Shown here: positions 36,308-49,518 of the stretch, in pieces
How positions within the stretch are numbered: the stretch's first letter is position 1
Layout of the letters: every line of letters begins with the position of its first letter
Assembly: GCF_025024155.1 (NCBI RefSeq)
Contig: NW_026251728.1
Coordinates: 424,001-488,000 of the forward strand
Direction of reading: 5' to 3'
DNA from: Gamsiella multidivaricata
Taxonomy: Eukaryota; Mortierellomycota; Mortierellomycetes; Mortierellales; Mortierellaceae
Length of the DNA: 64,000 bases
Position numbers and translations under genes: made by a program
The notes under the pieces: model-generated
Databases searched by the model: none
The model's input: only the letters and a program-made list of their open reading frames with translations
What the model was told of the DNA's origin: nothing

Positions 36308-39300
36308 AGGGGGCGCAGGTTGGGGGCGACAGAACTGAGACAGGGCGAAACAGACGGTCAGACCCTATGGATACGCGACCGAGGAGAAAAAGAAGAACAG
36401 ATCGGCAGATGGTTAGGGCCCTGGTATTCATTAGAGACGCTTGTGTAGATACATGAAGACGTACCAGCGCTGGCTGGTAAAAGGTTTAGAAGTAGATGTG
36501 GGTATGTGGAATGTGTATAGAATGCGTATGTATACACGAGTTGATGTTCAACAAACAAGGGAGGAAGGACGAAGGAAATGTGCAGTGGGGAGGAGCAAAT
36601 TGGAGGCACAGGGGTGAGGAGAAGAGCGAAGTGTCAAGGGTGTGAGATAAAAAGTTCAAGTTTCTGGTGTATCTCTGCCTGCAGCTGCAGCTGCCAGCCT
36701 GCAGCAGTGTAGCCAGAAATAGGCGGTAGAAAGGGGCAACGCGCAATCGTATTGGTTCCTTTCGGTTCAGCAGGATCCCTTATTCGTATGTGTATGGGAC
36801 ACTATACCGCATCGGTAGCAGGCCTCTTAAATTCAACGTGAGGCCATGGTGGCGATCGGATGCAACGAATATGGCTGGGCAGGGGAAGAGTATGGATACA
36901 CAGTAGATACACACATTTCTTCTTCTCATAGACATGTCCATTACGTTCGTGCACGCAGCTCCCAGTAGACACGAAGACGAAAAAATAAATGGTAATACAC
37001 TGGACAAGGGCGTCATGGATAAGCAGCGAAGAGAAAAAGCTGCTCTGTTTTCTCGCGGGATACAGTACGTGCCACAAGCTAAGCACAAAAGAGTACGAAA
37101 GTACGAGAAGAAATAAAGTACCTCTTTTCTCAATCGATTTTACTCAGGAGGAGAGAAATCCAAGATGTTGAGAAATGTGGTTGGAAGGGTGCATATGTAT
37201 ATATATATATATAAAAAGCGCAAGTCGCAATCCCGCAGGGGGACTAGTATGAATGAATATGCCTCTTTCGCCCTCTTTCTCACTCTCTGCAACTGCGGCA
37301 ATTGTAGTAGCCGTGTAGCGAAATGATGCATCAATGGTATGCCTTGGGATTTCAGGAGCTCAAGAAAGATCAAGGACAGGGCGGTTGGATGCTGCACAAG
37401 AGACAACAAACGACCAGCCGCGAGGATTCGCGAAATGCTGCAAAGGTCCGACACTGGCTGGCGCAAAAAGAATGTGTTGGAAAGAAAAAGAAAAAAATCC
37501 AGTACGGGCAAATGGGTGGGTAAACAGCTACGCAGCGTGCATGCACAAAGGGACACCAATCCTTCTTACTACTATCACTCTTCTACGCGCCCTCTCTTCC
37601 TCTTTCTCCAGTCTCTTTAAGGTGTATGAATGGACGGTGTAGGATTCAACTGAGATAATGATGAACATTATATTCCAGTTATAACTTACCTATTAGGTTT
37701 TTTCTTTCTTTCTTTTTCGCTTTGCTTGCCGAGATAGAGGGATCAAGGGTATATTTCCTTATTCTAAGGTCTGCTTAAGATTATCAACGCTCGGAGGGGC
37801 CGTCAAGATGACACGAACAAGGAGCTCGATGTGCGAAAGATGTTCGCTTGTCACTCTTGTTCTCTCTGGTCTTCTAGTAGTAGAAGATGTTATTGACACG
37901 ACAAAGATTAGCAAGCAATCAAGAGGGCAAAGGCACTAAAAGTACTCGTCGAAAAGGTGTGGCTAGCCACACGTTAAGTAGAACGTCTGCATCTCGCGAT
38001 TGGTAAGGACCACACTCAGCACTTCAGGTCAAGGGGTGGATAATATCCGATCTTTAGCTCGCCTCTTTTCATGACTGACGCCTTGAGAAAAGCGTATATT
38101 CATCCATCATGAAAATCCTCTGTCGCTATAGACGCAGTTCTTTACGCCACGAAAAAAAAGAACAGAGTTGGCCTCGTGGTGACCATAACAAGAGCTGCTG
38201 CTGCTTCTTCTTTTCTGTACCCTTTACCCGAAGCAGAGTCACCCAATTCTTCCCAGCGACCAGGGTTGAGTTGCATATGGCAATGACTCGGAGTGTCGGT
38301 GTCGGTGCTTGGTAGCAAGGACGCCAACTCAACAAGACAAAAATAGAAGAAAATGTCGGGCGTGATAAGAGCGGTGGCGGGTGTGCGAAGGAACATGGGT
38401 CGGGTGTAGCGAGAGAAAGAGACAGCGAGGAACTGCGTGTGTCCAATGGGTATCTGTGTAATGCTGGATCTTGCCCTTCGTACTCTGCGCGTTCTGTGTT
38501 GTGAAAGTCTAAGCAAAGGTCCAGGTCCAGGTCCAGGTCCAGATCCAGGTCCAAGACCAATTGCCCGCTGGTGGTGTCGCTTTGTTGTGTTTTTCCTTTG
38601 TCTTTGTTCGAGCTATATCTGACAGGGTGTAGGTATAGCTGCATGTCATGGATAATGGATAGGATATAGGGTAAAGAGCAAAGGGTAAAGGGTAAAGAGT
38701 AAAGGGTAAAGGGCAAAGGATGAAAGGTAGTGGACAGCGGGATAGTGTATGATTCAATCTCGATACACACTGGGCTAGTAACACTGAACTAGTGCCATGC
38801 GAGGAGGCTATTGTTCTTTGTGTGTATGTGTGGTGAAAAGGGTCCATATTGGCGGCAACGGGACACAAGAGCGTATGTGTGTAGAATAGTGTGCGATAGC
38901 ATGTGTGTGTGAAGTGTTAAGGTGAGAGGTGCAGGTGGAATGGAGCTAACGCAGAGACTGGCTCCGTTTCGGTCCTTGTTCAGGCACAGGCACAAGCTAA
39001 TCGCTTTTTTTTTTTGTTCTTCATTCATACCACCAAACGATGCTGCTGCTTTGTGTGAAATCGTAGACGAGCGAAAAAGGAAATGGGATCGAATGCGAAT
39101 GAATAAGAGGAAAAGGCAGTGAGAGGAACGAGGACAGTGAGGATAGGGAGGAGGAAGAGAGAGAAAGAGAGAAAAGAGGGAAAGAGAGGAAAATGCTGCA
39201 ACCCAAAATGACCGTAAGCGAGCAAGTAAATGAGCAAAGAAAGAAGCGTCCTCTCTCTCTGTCTCCCCTCTCTTTTGTCATTCTTATTGAATCGGACATA

Positions 39301-42300
39301 GACTACTGTACACATCTCCAAGGATGGTATCACAAACGGAATCAATAGAACTGGTTACTCCTTATAATTTTGCCCCGCACGTCTGTGCAATAAGAACCCC
39401 TCTCGGTGCCTTTGGCGCGCCATAATTGACCAGCTAGCTACCTCTCTCTTAGTGCAAGCTGCGAGGCCTGCAAATACAAAAAACAAATAACTCCTTCTCG
39501 GTACGTCTGGATTATCCGCTCACGCCTACACAAAAATTGTCAATGCTTCGGCCTTAGTTGGCAGAACACGGAGTACAGAGATCACACTGAGCATACAGAA
39601 CAAAAGGATACATCCAGCAGGCCCCTCATTCATTTCGTGCGCGCGGTATTTCTGCGGTAGGGGATGTGTTTCTGCGTATCCTCACTCATCATCTTTATCG
39701 TTCTCTGCCGTTCTCTGTAGTTCCCCATCGCTCCCATGAGTTGTTTTTTTACTTCTTCCACAGGTGTAGTGCTACAACCAATTGATATCAGCGTGCCCTT
39801 CGATAAACTGGATGACACCCGACTTCAGCAGGGCATGACTATTTCTAAATAAATAAACAGATAGAATAATAAAAAAATGACCTTGGGCTGAGCAAGCGCC
39901 AGGACATGTTCGCGCGACCTAATGCTACTACAGTGGCCCCATTTAATTTCTCCGCATGCCCTGAACATCAATTCTTCGTAGCTAGCGCACGAGTGCACCT
40001 CCAGAAGACACCTAAGCGAGCAAGAACCACCTCTTTCTACCGCTGCTTTGTGCAGATGTGGTAACTGCTTGCCCGATCTCGATTCACAAAGGTGGTGCGG
40101 CAAGCCCATATATCTCGCCCGCTCTGTGTTCTACTATTCCACCTTAATTGAGCTTACGCTTACCTACCGCAACTCTATTGCGTACAAGCACTTCGACCGG
40201 TCAAAGAAAAAGCAGGCGTGATCCCGCAGCGACACCATACCAAAACTGAAAGCGTTACGGGATCCATGACCAGCCTGGATGATTGGTACAGATCAACACG
40301 GCGACAGCACCATAACTCCCCCTACTTTCGTATGCCATGGATCTCTCTCGCCATCCTTTACTCTTGTATATAAGTGATTTCTATTCCACTTGCCACCTCT
40401 ATTTTTTTTTATGTTTGTAGCGCCCTTTTTCCCGTGCATGGCCATGCAGTCTTGTAAAAAAAACCTTCTCAATGGCTCATTTCCCGCCTATTTCCTAATC
40501 CTACACTGAAATCCCTTTCCGACAACTTGAAACAGCGTGTCCCCTCGTGTACGATGATCAGCCTCTCAAAAATACACGTACGCGCGCAATTTGTGTATGA
40601 CACCAAAGACAATGTACTATGGCAGCCGGCAGCGTCGTCGTCATGCTCCATCGTGAACAAGTAGACGCACGCTGCTCCCCCAGGACCTTAGAGGACTCGT
40701 CTTTTCCTTTTTTAAGAGGGACTCACGCCCATCCTTGGACCAACCGTTGCAGCCTGAGTTGGCTTGAGCAATATATTTTGTGCCTCGGCGGTGTTAATAA
40801 TTTATGTGGTTTGGGATTTATCCACTCCTTGGAATACAAAACGCGTGACGAGCACCTGTTTCGCGTATGAAGACCTGGAATGCCTTTCTGGTCCCTATGT
40901 CTAACTTCTTGCACGACCGCTTCTTTCCAAATACCCCGTCTTTGCTTTTATGAGTCAAACGCCCTGTATCCATTCATCGGTCGCCTGAAAGGGATAACAC
41001 CACTCCTTGTTGATTGTTTCCATGACCATAGTAATGGTTGTTTTCTGTTATTCCCTCCTTTCTTCACCTTTTGCTGCTATTACGTTGCATGTCATAGAAC
41101 TATGGCCCATTTATTTTTGTTTTTGTTTTTGTTTTTGATAGTGTTGCGAAATGGTAAATCTGAGCACAAAAAAAATGCCAAGAGCATGCATGCAACAAGG
41201 GCCTTTTTTTTGGAAATCCTACTGACTCTGGTGGTGATCTGAACTTCAAATACTGGTCTCGCCCGTTGAAGGGTTGGTGAGTAAGGCGCGTAGCATGGCA
41301 CAATAATCGTCCTTAGCTACTCTAATGTGGAGAGAGGTTCTATTCCACTTTTCTGTAATACCCAAATGCTCTCCTCTGCTTTGCAGCGGAGGGCGTGGAA
41401 GATTTGATCCTTGGCCAACAGTTCTTGATAATCTTAAAGGCTAGAGATCTTTTGATGCACGATCCCCACTCATTGCCAGCTGCAGACTCTTGTCGCTCTT
41501 GTACATGTACATACAAAATTAGCCCCAGTGATCCACGCAATTGGTCTTCAACCATGTTACAAGTCTTAGTGCGCGAAATATCTAACAGATCCCAATTGTC
41601 GAAAAGAGCCGCGCTCTCATTTTATACTCATGTCTCTGACTGCCATGTTTTTCTGTCTGTGTAGCAAAGGCGTAGCCAGCTCTGATGCATCTTGTTGTCT
41701 GGTGTGGTATATCGTAATAAGTTTGGTAGCAATGGACCATTTGGGCTGCATGGGGAGGGAGCAACGTGCTCTGCTTGCATGCTCGACATGCCATGTGTCT
41801 AAATCCCGACGATCAGGGGTGCGATCTTGCGGATGTTAGACTATACTATACATGTCCTTCGAGGTCCAAATTTCCCTGAGATCCTAACATTTCAGTTCAA
41901 GATGGACAAAGAGCAGCAACAGCAGCAGCAAACAGAGCATAATCCCTTGCCCATGAACATAATCAAACAGATGTTTATATGCCCGGCAGCATTGTAACTA
42001 TATCTCCTTTTTTCCACAGTTTGAAGCACGAGATCATATGTTCACTTTCGCGCACAGGTGTCGGAGGCTGACAATTAGGGTACATACTTCTGATACTTGG
42101 CCTGTCAATGACCTTCCCCACTTTACAGGCGGTTTCGATAGCGACTTATTTCTTTTCACCGTGTCTTTGACTTGGAGATCCATTATTAACAAAAAAAAAA
42201 TTGTGAGCATTTTCCTCTCAGCTCTCAAGAAAACGTTCAAATAAGAGGCTTCTTTCCCGCTCCTCCGCTTCCCACCTAATGGTCCGCGAAGGCTTGCATA

Positions 42301-43445
42301 TAAGAGAACGGTAAACTAGCGAGGTGGCGAGTAAATGGGCGCGGTGATACAAGAAGGGAACATGTACAGCCATTGACCATGATCAACGTATATATTAGTA
42401 TCTTCGTTTTTCTGTCCCTTTTATGAGAATCCTCCTCTAAACGAGGCATAGACTGGATCGGTTTGTAATGCAATCAAGGATGACAGACATTGTCATTTTG
42501 TGTGCTTCTTGACCGTCATTTCGCCGTTTTCACTATTTGGAGCTATGCTCAATCCAATTATTGTAATAATTGACACGCTCAATGAGCGATCATTACATCT
42601 TCGGCTCGCTGAAGGACTCGCCCTTGTGGATAAAATATGGGGCAAATGTACTCGGACACATTCTTTACGAGCATCATCTACTGAAGCTAGAGCACAGCTA
42701 ATGGGGGGGGATGAACTAAATAAAGGCCTCTCGGGAATGCTATTCCAGAGCACTTCGACATCTGTCCCGTTGTCCCTGAACCAAACGCGTAAACAGATTG
42801 CAAAGCAGCCAGTCTCTTGATGACGCGTCATTGTACCGTATGTGGATGTATCGCTCGACCGAGCCATGTATGCGGCGAAGCAAGATAGGGAGATTGAAGA
42901 CGTTGGAGACGTTCGTAGATCGTTCCGAAAACGTTTACCATGTTGACTATCACCGCATCATAATGATGTAATAATGAAAACCAGCAAGATAACGGACGGG
43001 ATACGATCATAAATCTAAAGTGGCACTTCGATCCGCTGTTTTGGGGTGTAGGGTTTTCTGGTGAATCCGCGCTAGACTAAGAATAAAGTGCAACTCTCTC
43101 GGTCTAAAGACCCTGGCTAATTAAGTTTTTTCTCATATGCGGAGAGCTGCATGGAGCAATTCTGTTTCCAGTCAAGAATCTTGCATTTAGAGAATAATGA
43201 TATATCCTTCTTTGCGGTAAGGACGGACCACATCCTGTGGAACCCAGTTGTTGATAGTAGAGTCCTAGTGTATACGCCACGTTCTCCCAACAACAAAGCC
43301 ATGCGAACAGTTTGTGCCTTGAAAAACATGCACCATTTATTAGTTGATAATACGCCATTTCACCCATTCAGAAAAATGTATTTGTCCTTGTACACCGTTT
43401 CTTAACTGGCTGAGCTGCTCCAGTAATTGATAAGGCACAACAGCC
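36308..43445. other. Gene-empty 7-kb stretch
   Basis: Between the zinc-finger gene and the p24 gene I find no convincing coding exon on either strand. The open frames are short, overlapping and low in complexity. Visible structure: TATATA at 37199-37212; a GGTCCA hexamer array at 38518-38552; a GGGTAAA-type heptamer array at about 38668-38728; a GAGAGG purine stretch at 39120-39200. The first 1-2 kb may be the leader of the zinc-finger gene. No tRNA or complete transposon seen. Confidence 0.45.
38518..38728. repeat. Two short tandem arrays
   Basis: GGTCCA repeated about six times with slight changes (38518-38552), and a GGGTAAA/GAGTAAA/GGGCAAA heptamer array (38668-38728). Either strand of the first array reads as dipeptide repeats (Gly-Pro or Leu-Asp), which explains the open frames here. 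Confidence 0.85.
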
Positions 43446-44458
43446 TTAGTCAATAAGTCTCTTCTTGCGGAAAAAGCGCTTCAGGTAGAAGATCTGCCAT
43501 AGTCCTAGCGCCACGAGGACGCACATGGTCAAGGTCGAGAACCATTGCACGCGTGCGTTTGTAGATTCTGCAAGAAAAAAAGTTTTCGCGTGGGTTAGAT
43601 GCATGACATGAGAAGGCAAGCACATTGCAGGTGTAATTACACATATAAAATCATCAATGAAAGCTCGACATTACCATTGGTATTACGCATCCTCGCCTCG
43701 CGTGCCTGGAGATGCTCCATGTTATCGAGGATATCCTTGACGAGATCCTCTAGCTTACGCAATTCGACCTCCATGGGCTTCAGCTTTTCCTGCTCAGCTA
43801 ATTTCGCATAATCAATGGTCTCTGATCCAATCTCAAAATCAATATCAACCGTACGCGTGTATTTTGGATCGGGTTTGTATCCTAGTTATTCAAAGGGGGT
43901 AACACAAGTAAGCGTTGATAGGAGAGGTCAGTCAATGATCGGCAATGCTCCAAAATCAGAAAAAGGAAAATTGAAGGATGGAAGCAGAGGGTGCTTACCA
44001 TCGGCAAGGACGTTTGTGAAACAAGCAACGACATCGCCGGCCTCTTTGTTCAAGAAAGCACCCTTTTGGACATCTCCCGACAGATTGTCCTTCCTCCAAA
44101 GCTGGTTCATATGAGAGCTGTCGTCGGTCACCTAAGCAACACCATGGAGTAATCCGAAAGAAGAACACATAGTGAGTATATGCAATAACAATATGGATGC
44201 CGACCTGCCAATGTCCATAGGAGATACTTGACATGAGCATACCTCGAGGGAAACCTTCTGGTGGGGACCAGGGCCGGCCTTGACCTTAACAACCACCTGT
44301 GTCTCTTCCTCGACGAAATGTGAAATACAAATAGGGGTGGCATCAGAGGCATCCTCACCAGGCAACTCGAACTTGATGGCGTTGGTTCCTTGGAGCCAGG
44401 ATGTGGCCAGGATAACCAGTGAGATGGCAACCGTGGCCGTAAATAGCTTCCTTGTCAT
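43446..44458 (-). CDS. ERV25: p24/Emp24 cargo receptor, TMED10/Erv25 type
   Basis: Four exons in transcript order: 44458-44243, 44131-43999, 43881-43675, 43567-43446; GT-AG, frame kept, 225 residues, the usual p24 size. A signal peptide (LFTATVAISLVILATSWLQG) precedes IKFELPGEDASDATPICISH, the start of the GOLD domain; the second GOLD cysteine is in GDVVACFTNV. Then come YKPDPKYTRTVDIDFEIGSE, a coiled-coil stem (VELRKLEDLVKDILDNMEHL), one transmembrane helix (FSTLTMCVLVALGLWQIFYL) and the cytosolic tail KRFFRKKRLID. The tail matches TMED10 (RRFFKAKKLIE): a diphenylalanine for COPII and basic residues for COPI binding. It cycles between ER and Golgi as part of p24 complexes that load cargo such as GPI proteins. 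The junctions are standard. Nothing unusual. Confidence 0.93.
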
Positions 44459-45004
44459 AGTGGGCCGTATGTTCTTTTTATATGCGGATAGGTTTGAGTC
44501 TTGTCTGGTCAATCAGCCGAGAGAAGTATCGAAAAGGTGTTCAGGACAGGTGGTGAGGCAGGGCTTGCTGACAGGATGATGATGATGATGCTGCTGCTGC
44601 TGCTGCTGAACCTGGATGATGCTGATCTCAAACAACGGACGTGACGTGGCAGTTCAATTTAAGTTGCCACCAAAAAAACGCGACCAATCAGTTGGTCGAA
44701 TTGGATGCTGTGCGCGCAGAGGTTCTCGTTCCTCTTCGGGTTCCTTGTTTCATACACCCCGTGCGCCTGATGATACCATCCAATGAGAGATGAACAACAA
44801 ATCAACGTTTACGGACTGAGGTATTCGAGTGAAAAATATCCGAAATATGGTTCGTGACATGCCACATACGACGCCGATCAGCACCACGTTCCACAGCGCA
44901 CCGCGAGCCCATGGTGATGCTGTACCCACGTTGCACCCGAGCTGATATGCGTTTTTTTATTGGTATTTATTATGTGTTTTTAAAAGAACTCTGCGAACTG
45001 CTTG
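44459..45004. other. Intergenic region
   Basis: About 550 bp with a CTG/GAT trinucleotide run at about 44577-44610 and no supported gene. It contains the promoter of the p24 gene and the 3' end of the TPR gene. Confidence 0.5.
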
Positions 45005-47131
45005 TTACAATCCCTTACGAACCAACTGGAGCGCATACTCCACAAATTCCTCCTGCAAGATATCTCCGGTGTCGCCGTCCAACATATCCTTCAGCACCTG
45101 CTTGGTACCGCCGCAGCGAAGCCATTGCTTCAGCACGCGCTTCATCTCCTCGTCCTTTCCAGGGATCGCTTTCAACACCTGTGCCCAGCTCAAAAGGATG
45201 TCCAATTTCTGGTCCTCGTCCACATTCTCGGCCGAACCATCGCGGCAAGACTCCCAGGCATAGCGGTAGTACACACTGGCATTGTTCAGCAGCATGGGCC
45301 GGTTCTTGAGGGCAACAGGCGAAGATAACAGTGACCTCGACCAATGGATATCCCCCAATTTCTCCAGAATCGATGTGTTCTGTGGCTCGACTTCCAGGGC
45401 AGAAAGGAATGCACGAGTCGCTGACGCAAAGAGCTGCCAGGTCTTTGTAGAACGACTGGTCTTCTCACCTTCGGCGGGCGAGGCCGTGGGTTCGGCTGCA
45501 ACCACGTCGCTTGTTCCCAGTGTGATGTTGGAGCCGGTTTCCCATTTCTCCATATCGCTTTCCGTCGGAACCGCAGTTCCCTGATCAAAGACTGCCAATC
45601 CTTGCGCCCAGGCGCCTAGAAGATCACCCTTATCGCAGAGTGCCTCCACATGACGCGGTTGATAGCTCAGGACCACATTCAAATGCTGCAATGATTTTTT
45701 GTACAGCTCCTCCATAGTCTTTCCTGTATCCTGGTAGTTGCGGTCGGTTTGGGATGACAGGACGTTCGAGTACTGGAGATGAATGTCGCAAATCTTCTCT
45801 TTCTGGCTGACAGTCTTGCTCTGGGACTCTGCCTCGCGGAAGACCGAAACTGGTTTGATGGCAGGCAAGACATCGTCTGACTCGCCCTCAACAATCAGCT
45901 CTGCGGCAGCCTCCTTTCCCTTGCCTTTGCTGCTGGACGAACTCTCCTCCTGAGCAGCCGGCCACAACAACTTGTCATTGGCCACTCCAAGCGCAACATC
46001 GAGTCTCTGTGTTGCCTGCTTGTAATACGCCTGGGAACGCTCGACTGTCTCGACCAAGAAGGCCAAAGATGTCAACGCCTGTGAAGCAGAGATCAGCGTA
46101 TCGATCAAAACGCCCGCGGAAGCCGACAGTTCCTGCTGCTCTTGCTCTGCCAAATCTTCAGGCTTCTCCTCCTTGTTGCCGTCCTTGGGATGGGCTACCT
46201 GAACAGCTTCATAGAGCTCGTGCTGCTGGATTGAATAGCAGGTCTCGAATAAACTGATGGCCTCCTGTAATTCCAGTGCAGCAGACTCTTCGGGGCTACT
46301 GTGGATATGATTACTGCTGTCGTGCTTGTGTTTGTGATCGCCATCCTCTTTTTCTTCCGCTTCATCGCGATCCTGGATAATTTCTGCGTGGGTCGTCAAT
46401 GCTTGGCCAAGATTGAAAAGAGTATCGGTATTGTCGGGGTCATAGGTCAGAGCGGACCTGAAGCGCTCAATTGAAGCGTCCAACAGAGACAGCTTCTGGC
46501 GAGGCGACTGTGTAAAGTCGACGAGGATGTAGAGAACTCGTCCGCTATATGTTAAGTATGTAAACAATGAGATCATCGACTAATAAAACATATTGACACA
46601 GGCATATCTCAATTGAAACTGACGGAAAAGACAGAAACATACAAGTTGTAAAGACAGTCAGAGTCTTTCGGATTGAGGTTGCAGGCCCTGTGGTACATAT
46701 TGCCGGCCTTCTCATAGAAGCGCCTTGCCTTATCTCCTGTGCCGTAGCGCTCGCCTAGGATATAATCGGTTGTTAAGAAGACGTAAGCAATGCAAACATA
46801 TAACAACGAGGCGTATGGATAAGCTTCGCTTAATACATACCTTTTTCCTCGAGAAGAACGCCCTCTGGATATGGAGTATGGAAGGAAACACACCAATTGC
46901 CCATATAGTAGTATGAACAGAAGAAGAGATAGGCGCAGATATCTTGGGTTAGCTGACGAGGTTCTCTGGAGTGTAAAGTGAACGAAACACGAGGGAAAGA
47001 AAGGCAAGAGCAGTACCCTCCATATATTCCTCCCAAGTCTGAGGCGTAGATTCCTCCTTAGGGGCCTTCTTCTTGTCCTTGTCCTTGTCTTTGTCCTTAT
47101 TCTTGTTGTTGGTTCCAAAAGTCTTTTTCAT
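45005..47131 (-). CDS. TPR-repeat protein of unknown role
   Basis: Three exons in transcript order: 47131-47017, 46754-46643, 46544-45005; GT-AG, frame kept, about 588 residues. It opens with a Lys/Asp repeat (NKDKDKDKDKKK) and TPQTWEEYME. TPR-like helical hairpins follow: KARRFYEKAGNMYHRACNLN and DSDCLYN over the second intron into GRVLYILVDF; IERFRSALTYDPDNTDTLFN (a clear TPR unit); HLNVVLSYQPRHVEALCDKG; ATRAFLSALEVEPQNTSILE; and a C-terminal helical region ending QEEFVEYALQLVRKGL. Acidic/Ser-rich linkers lie between the units. There is no catalytic domain and no membrane segment. TPR proteins act as scaffolds; the partner is unknown. It shares a short promoter region with the mS41 gene, which could hint at coordinated expression but proves nothing. 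Confidence 0.82.
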
Positions 47132-47333
47132 GGTGTAGTAATGAGATGAGAGGATAGATGAAGAAAGTATAAAGCGAGTACACCAAGATGAGCCGCCTCT
47201 TTTTTTTCGTGTCTGCAAGCGTGACCAAATAGGGGTTATGCTCAGCCACAAACACCCTCACCTTCGCCGAGAAAGGGAAGTAGATCACTTGCTCTTGGTC
47301 GTCGCACCTAATCACATCAGTCTCTCACAAAAT
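47132..47333. promoter_or_regulatory. Bidirectional promoter TPR gene/mS41
   Basis: About 200 bp lie between the divergent start codons. Both genes lack room for another upstream region, so this interval should hold both core promoters. Confidence 0.6.
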
Positions 47334-47924
47334 ATGAACACCATCTTCGCTCGCTGTCTCGCGAGGATCCCCTCGGGTGCGCGTAGCCTTCATGCTGGCG
47401 CCGCAAAGAAGTCCGTGCCTGCACCACGAGGTATGGATAAGTCGCAGGATGAGGACTCTGGAGATCATGCACATTTCTCACTTATTGGCATACAACACAC
47501 AAGGCATTGTGCACAGCGGAACCATTTTAAGTACTAATTGATATCAATTGACATTATGTAACAACATATAATTGATACAATAGGCGATATCCAGGACCCA
47601 GCAGCATTTTTGAACAAGATTGGCCGTAATTCTGCTCAATTTGCCGATAAGTTCAAATCCTGGGACCATCTCTTCACAGTAACGAGTGCCGAGATGAAGT
47701 CGAACATGGCTCTTTCCGTCAAGCAGAGGCGTTGGGTCTTGAACTGGAGGGAAAAGTATCGGTAAGAATGCATTGCTTTACTTTGATATTTGGCAATTGT
47801 TTTGTCGTGTATTATGACAGACCAGGCCATGTCTAATCATACAAGATTGTTGTTTCATACCCGTAGTCAAGGAGCAGATCTATATGTCATCCCCGTCAAA
47901 CCCCCGAAGAAGAAGACCAAGTAG
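47334..47924 (+). CDS. FYV4: Mitochondrial small-subunit ribosomal protein mS41 (Fyv4, IGR motif)
   Basis: Three exons: 47334-47430, 47584-47761, 47867-47924; GT-AG, frame kept, 110 residues. The N-terminus is basic and free of acids (FARCLARIPSGARSLHAG), a typical mitochondrial presequence. The core is the IGR-motif domain: DPAAFLNKIGRNSAQFADKF, SWDHLFTVTS, MALSVKQRRWVLNWREKYRQ. The end is basic (PVKPPKKKTK). Yeast Fyv4 and its relatives are components of the mitochondrial 37S subunit (mS41). The exons and size fit the family, and nothing is missing. Confidence 0.92.
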
Positions 47925-48890
47925 ATCAGCTTACATTCAATCCAGTCAAGTCAATTCAACATCAATATCGCATTTCATTTTTATTCGCAATTCGAATGTG
48001 AATCTGTGGCAATACCTGGCGCTGGACCTCAAAGTATTAATTGAAGCTTGGGAAGGGTATGCATGCTAGTTATGTCAGAGAATTGCATCTGTGCTGTACC
48101 TGGAACTCATTTTAATAATGTCCACTCAAATGACGGGGTCAATTTACACAAGGCGTCCCGTCCACTCAAAACAAACGGCGCAAACGGCCTTTCCCCCCTA
48201 CTCGATCTCTATACCTCTCATCTCACGCAACCAAGCGAAGTGTTGCACTATATCTGCGGTTGAGGCAGCCCTTTGCAAAGGGATCCAACAAATATTATTC
48301 GGCTGCGATGATCGTGTGCCATTGAGCAGCGAGATTGAAAGAGGAGACATGTGCTTTATCATTCATCGAAGATATGGATTAAACCGTACCAGCACCATGT
48401 TCTGCCACTTCAAGGAGGCGTGCATCAACGGAGCTATACTTACCCCAGGCGAAGAATACCAGGCTGATGCTGAACTTGGTGCTGCCTATGAATGCGAATA
48501 AATGGAGTATGGGAGTGGGTTGGGAGTGCAGGAGTAAGAAATGGGATGGATGATCCAGTCTGCCTTTATTTTTAGGCGCAGGCGCAATTTGAGTTGACCC
48601 AGGCGGACATTATTAAGGGACAAAATGAGTTGACCTGAGTTGACCTGAGTTGACCTGAGTTGCCCGGTCAACTCATTTGTATACACCCTCAGGAATCCTC
48701 AGAGAGAAGTGAGATTTGATTTCTACCCGAGCGAGGACCAGGGCCAATATGAAGATTAGGATAGGTTCTCTTCACTCCACAGGGCGCACACGATCAGTCG
48801 CCATAATATGACACAGTTCTCGCTTAAGATCCAGTGCCAGGTCGATTCAGGAACCAGCAGGGGATGTCTGTGTCTGTGTCCTTTCTTTTT

Positions 48891-48921
<31 letters not shown>

Positions 48922-49518
48922 GGCATAGGAACAGAAGAACACTGTCAGCGGATGATACATATCGATAACAAATCACTTTCTCGGTGCCGATAACTATTTT
49001 GTGAGCCAATTCCTCCTTCGCGTACCTCCTTCTTCTTCCCCTTCTCTCGTTGCATTCCACTTGTTGCTGCATTCTCGGACGAGCAATTGGACATTGCGCC
49101 GCACATTTTCTGTGCCACCATCTCGGTTGATCGCCATTGCGCACAGACATAGTTCATCTGCACATTCCTACCACATATCTGTCGCTTTTCCTCTTGATCC
49201 ATGGCCCATATCGTAAACAGTATGCCGACGCCAAATGTATGACCGAGAACGTGCCTTCATACAACTCTGAATCCACCAACGTTATCGATTTCCACGACGA
49301 TGCAGTAGAGTCCTCGCCAGAAAGTTGATTTTAAATCGAAGTGAAGACTATCCCGTGCTGACCCATTTTTTTTTCTTTGCAGAGATAAGGATGAGGACGA
49401 GGATGAGGGTAGATTGAGGGCAAATATATTGAATTGTAAGTTATTAAAAAATTATATTGTTGCTGCAACTTTCTGGCGAGGACTCTATGGACCCGCCTCC
49501 ACTACACCAATTTGGACC
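47925..49518. other. Intergenic region with hairpin repeat and poly-T
   Basis: About 1.6 kb. An open frame to 48501 ends with a stretch that looks protein-like (GDMCFIIHRRYGLNRTSTMF), but I recognise no family and the frame has no clear start. A tandem repeat inside an inverted repeat lies at 48623-48678, and a T tract of about 30 at about 48890-48920. Otherwise nothing. Confidence 0.4.
48623..48678. repeat. Four TGAGTTGACC repeats closed by an inverted copy
   Basis: TGAGTTGACC occurs three times in tandem plus a fourth copy with one change, and is closed by GGTCAACTCA. The outer arms AAATGAGTTGACC and GGTCAACTCATTT are a perfect 13-bp inverted repeat. A further single copy (TGAGTTGACC) lies at about 48591. 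It can fold as a hairpin. Confidence 0.9.

Noticed and set aside
38126..38770. Minus-strand frame with Leu-Asp dipeptide repeats
   Set aside because: It results from the GGTCCA hexamer array; the remaining residues are low-complexity.
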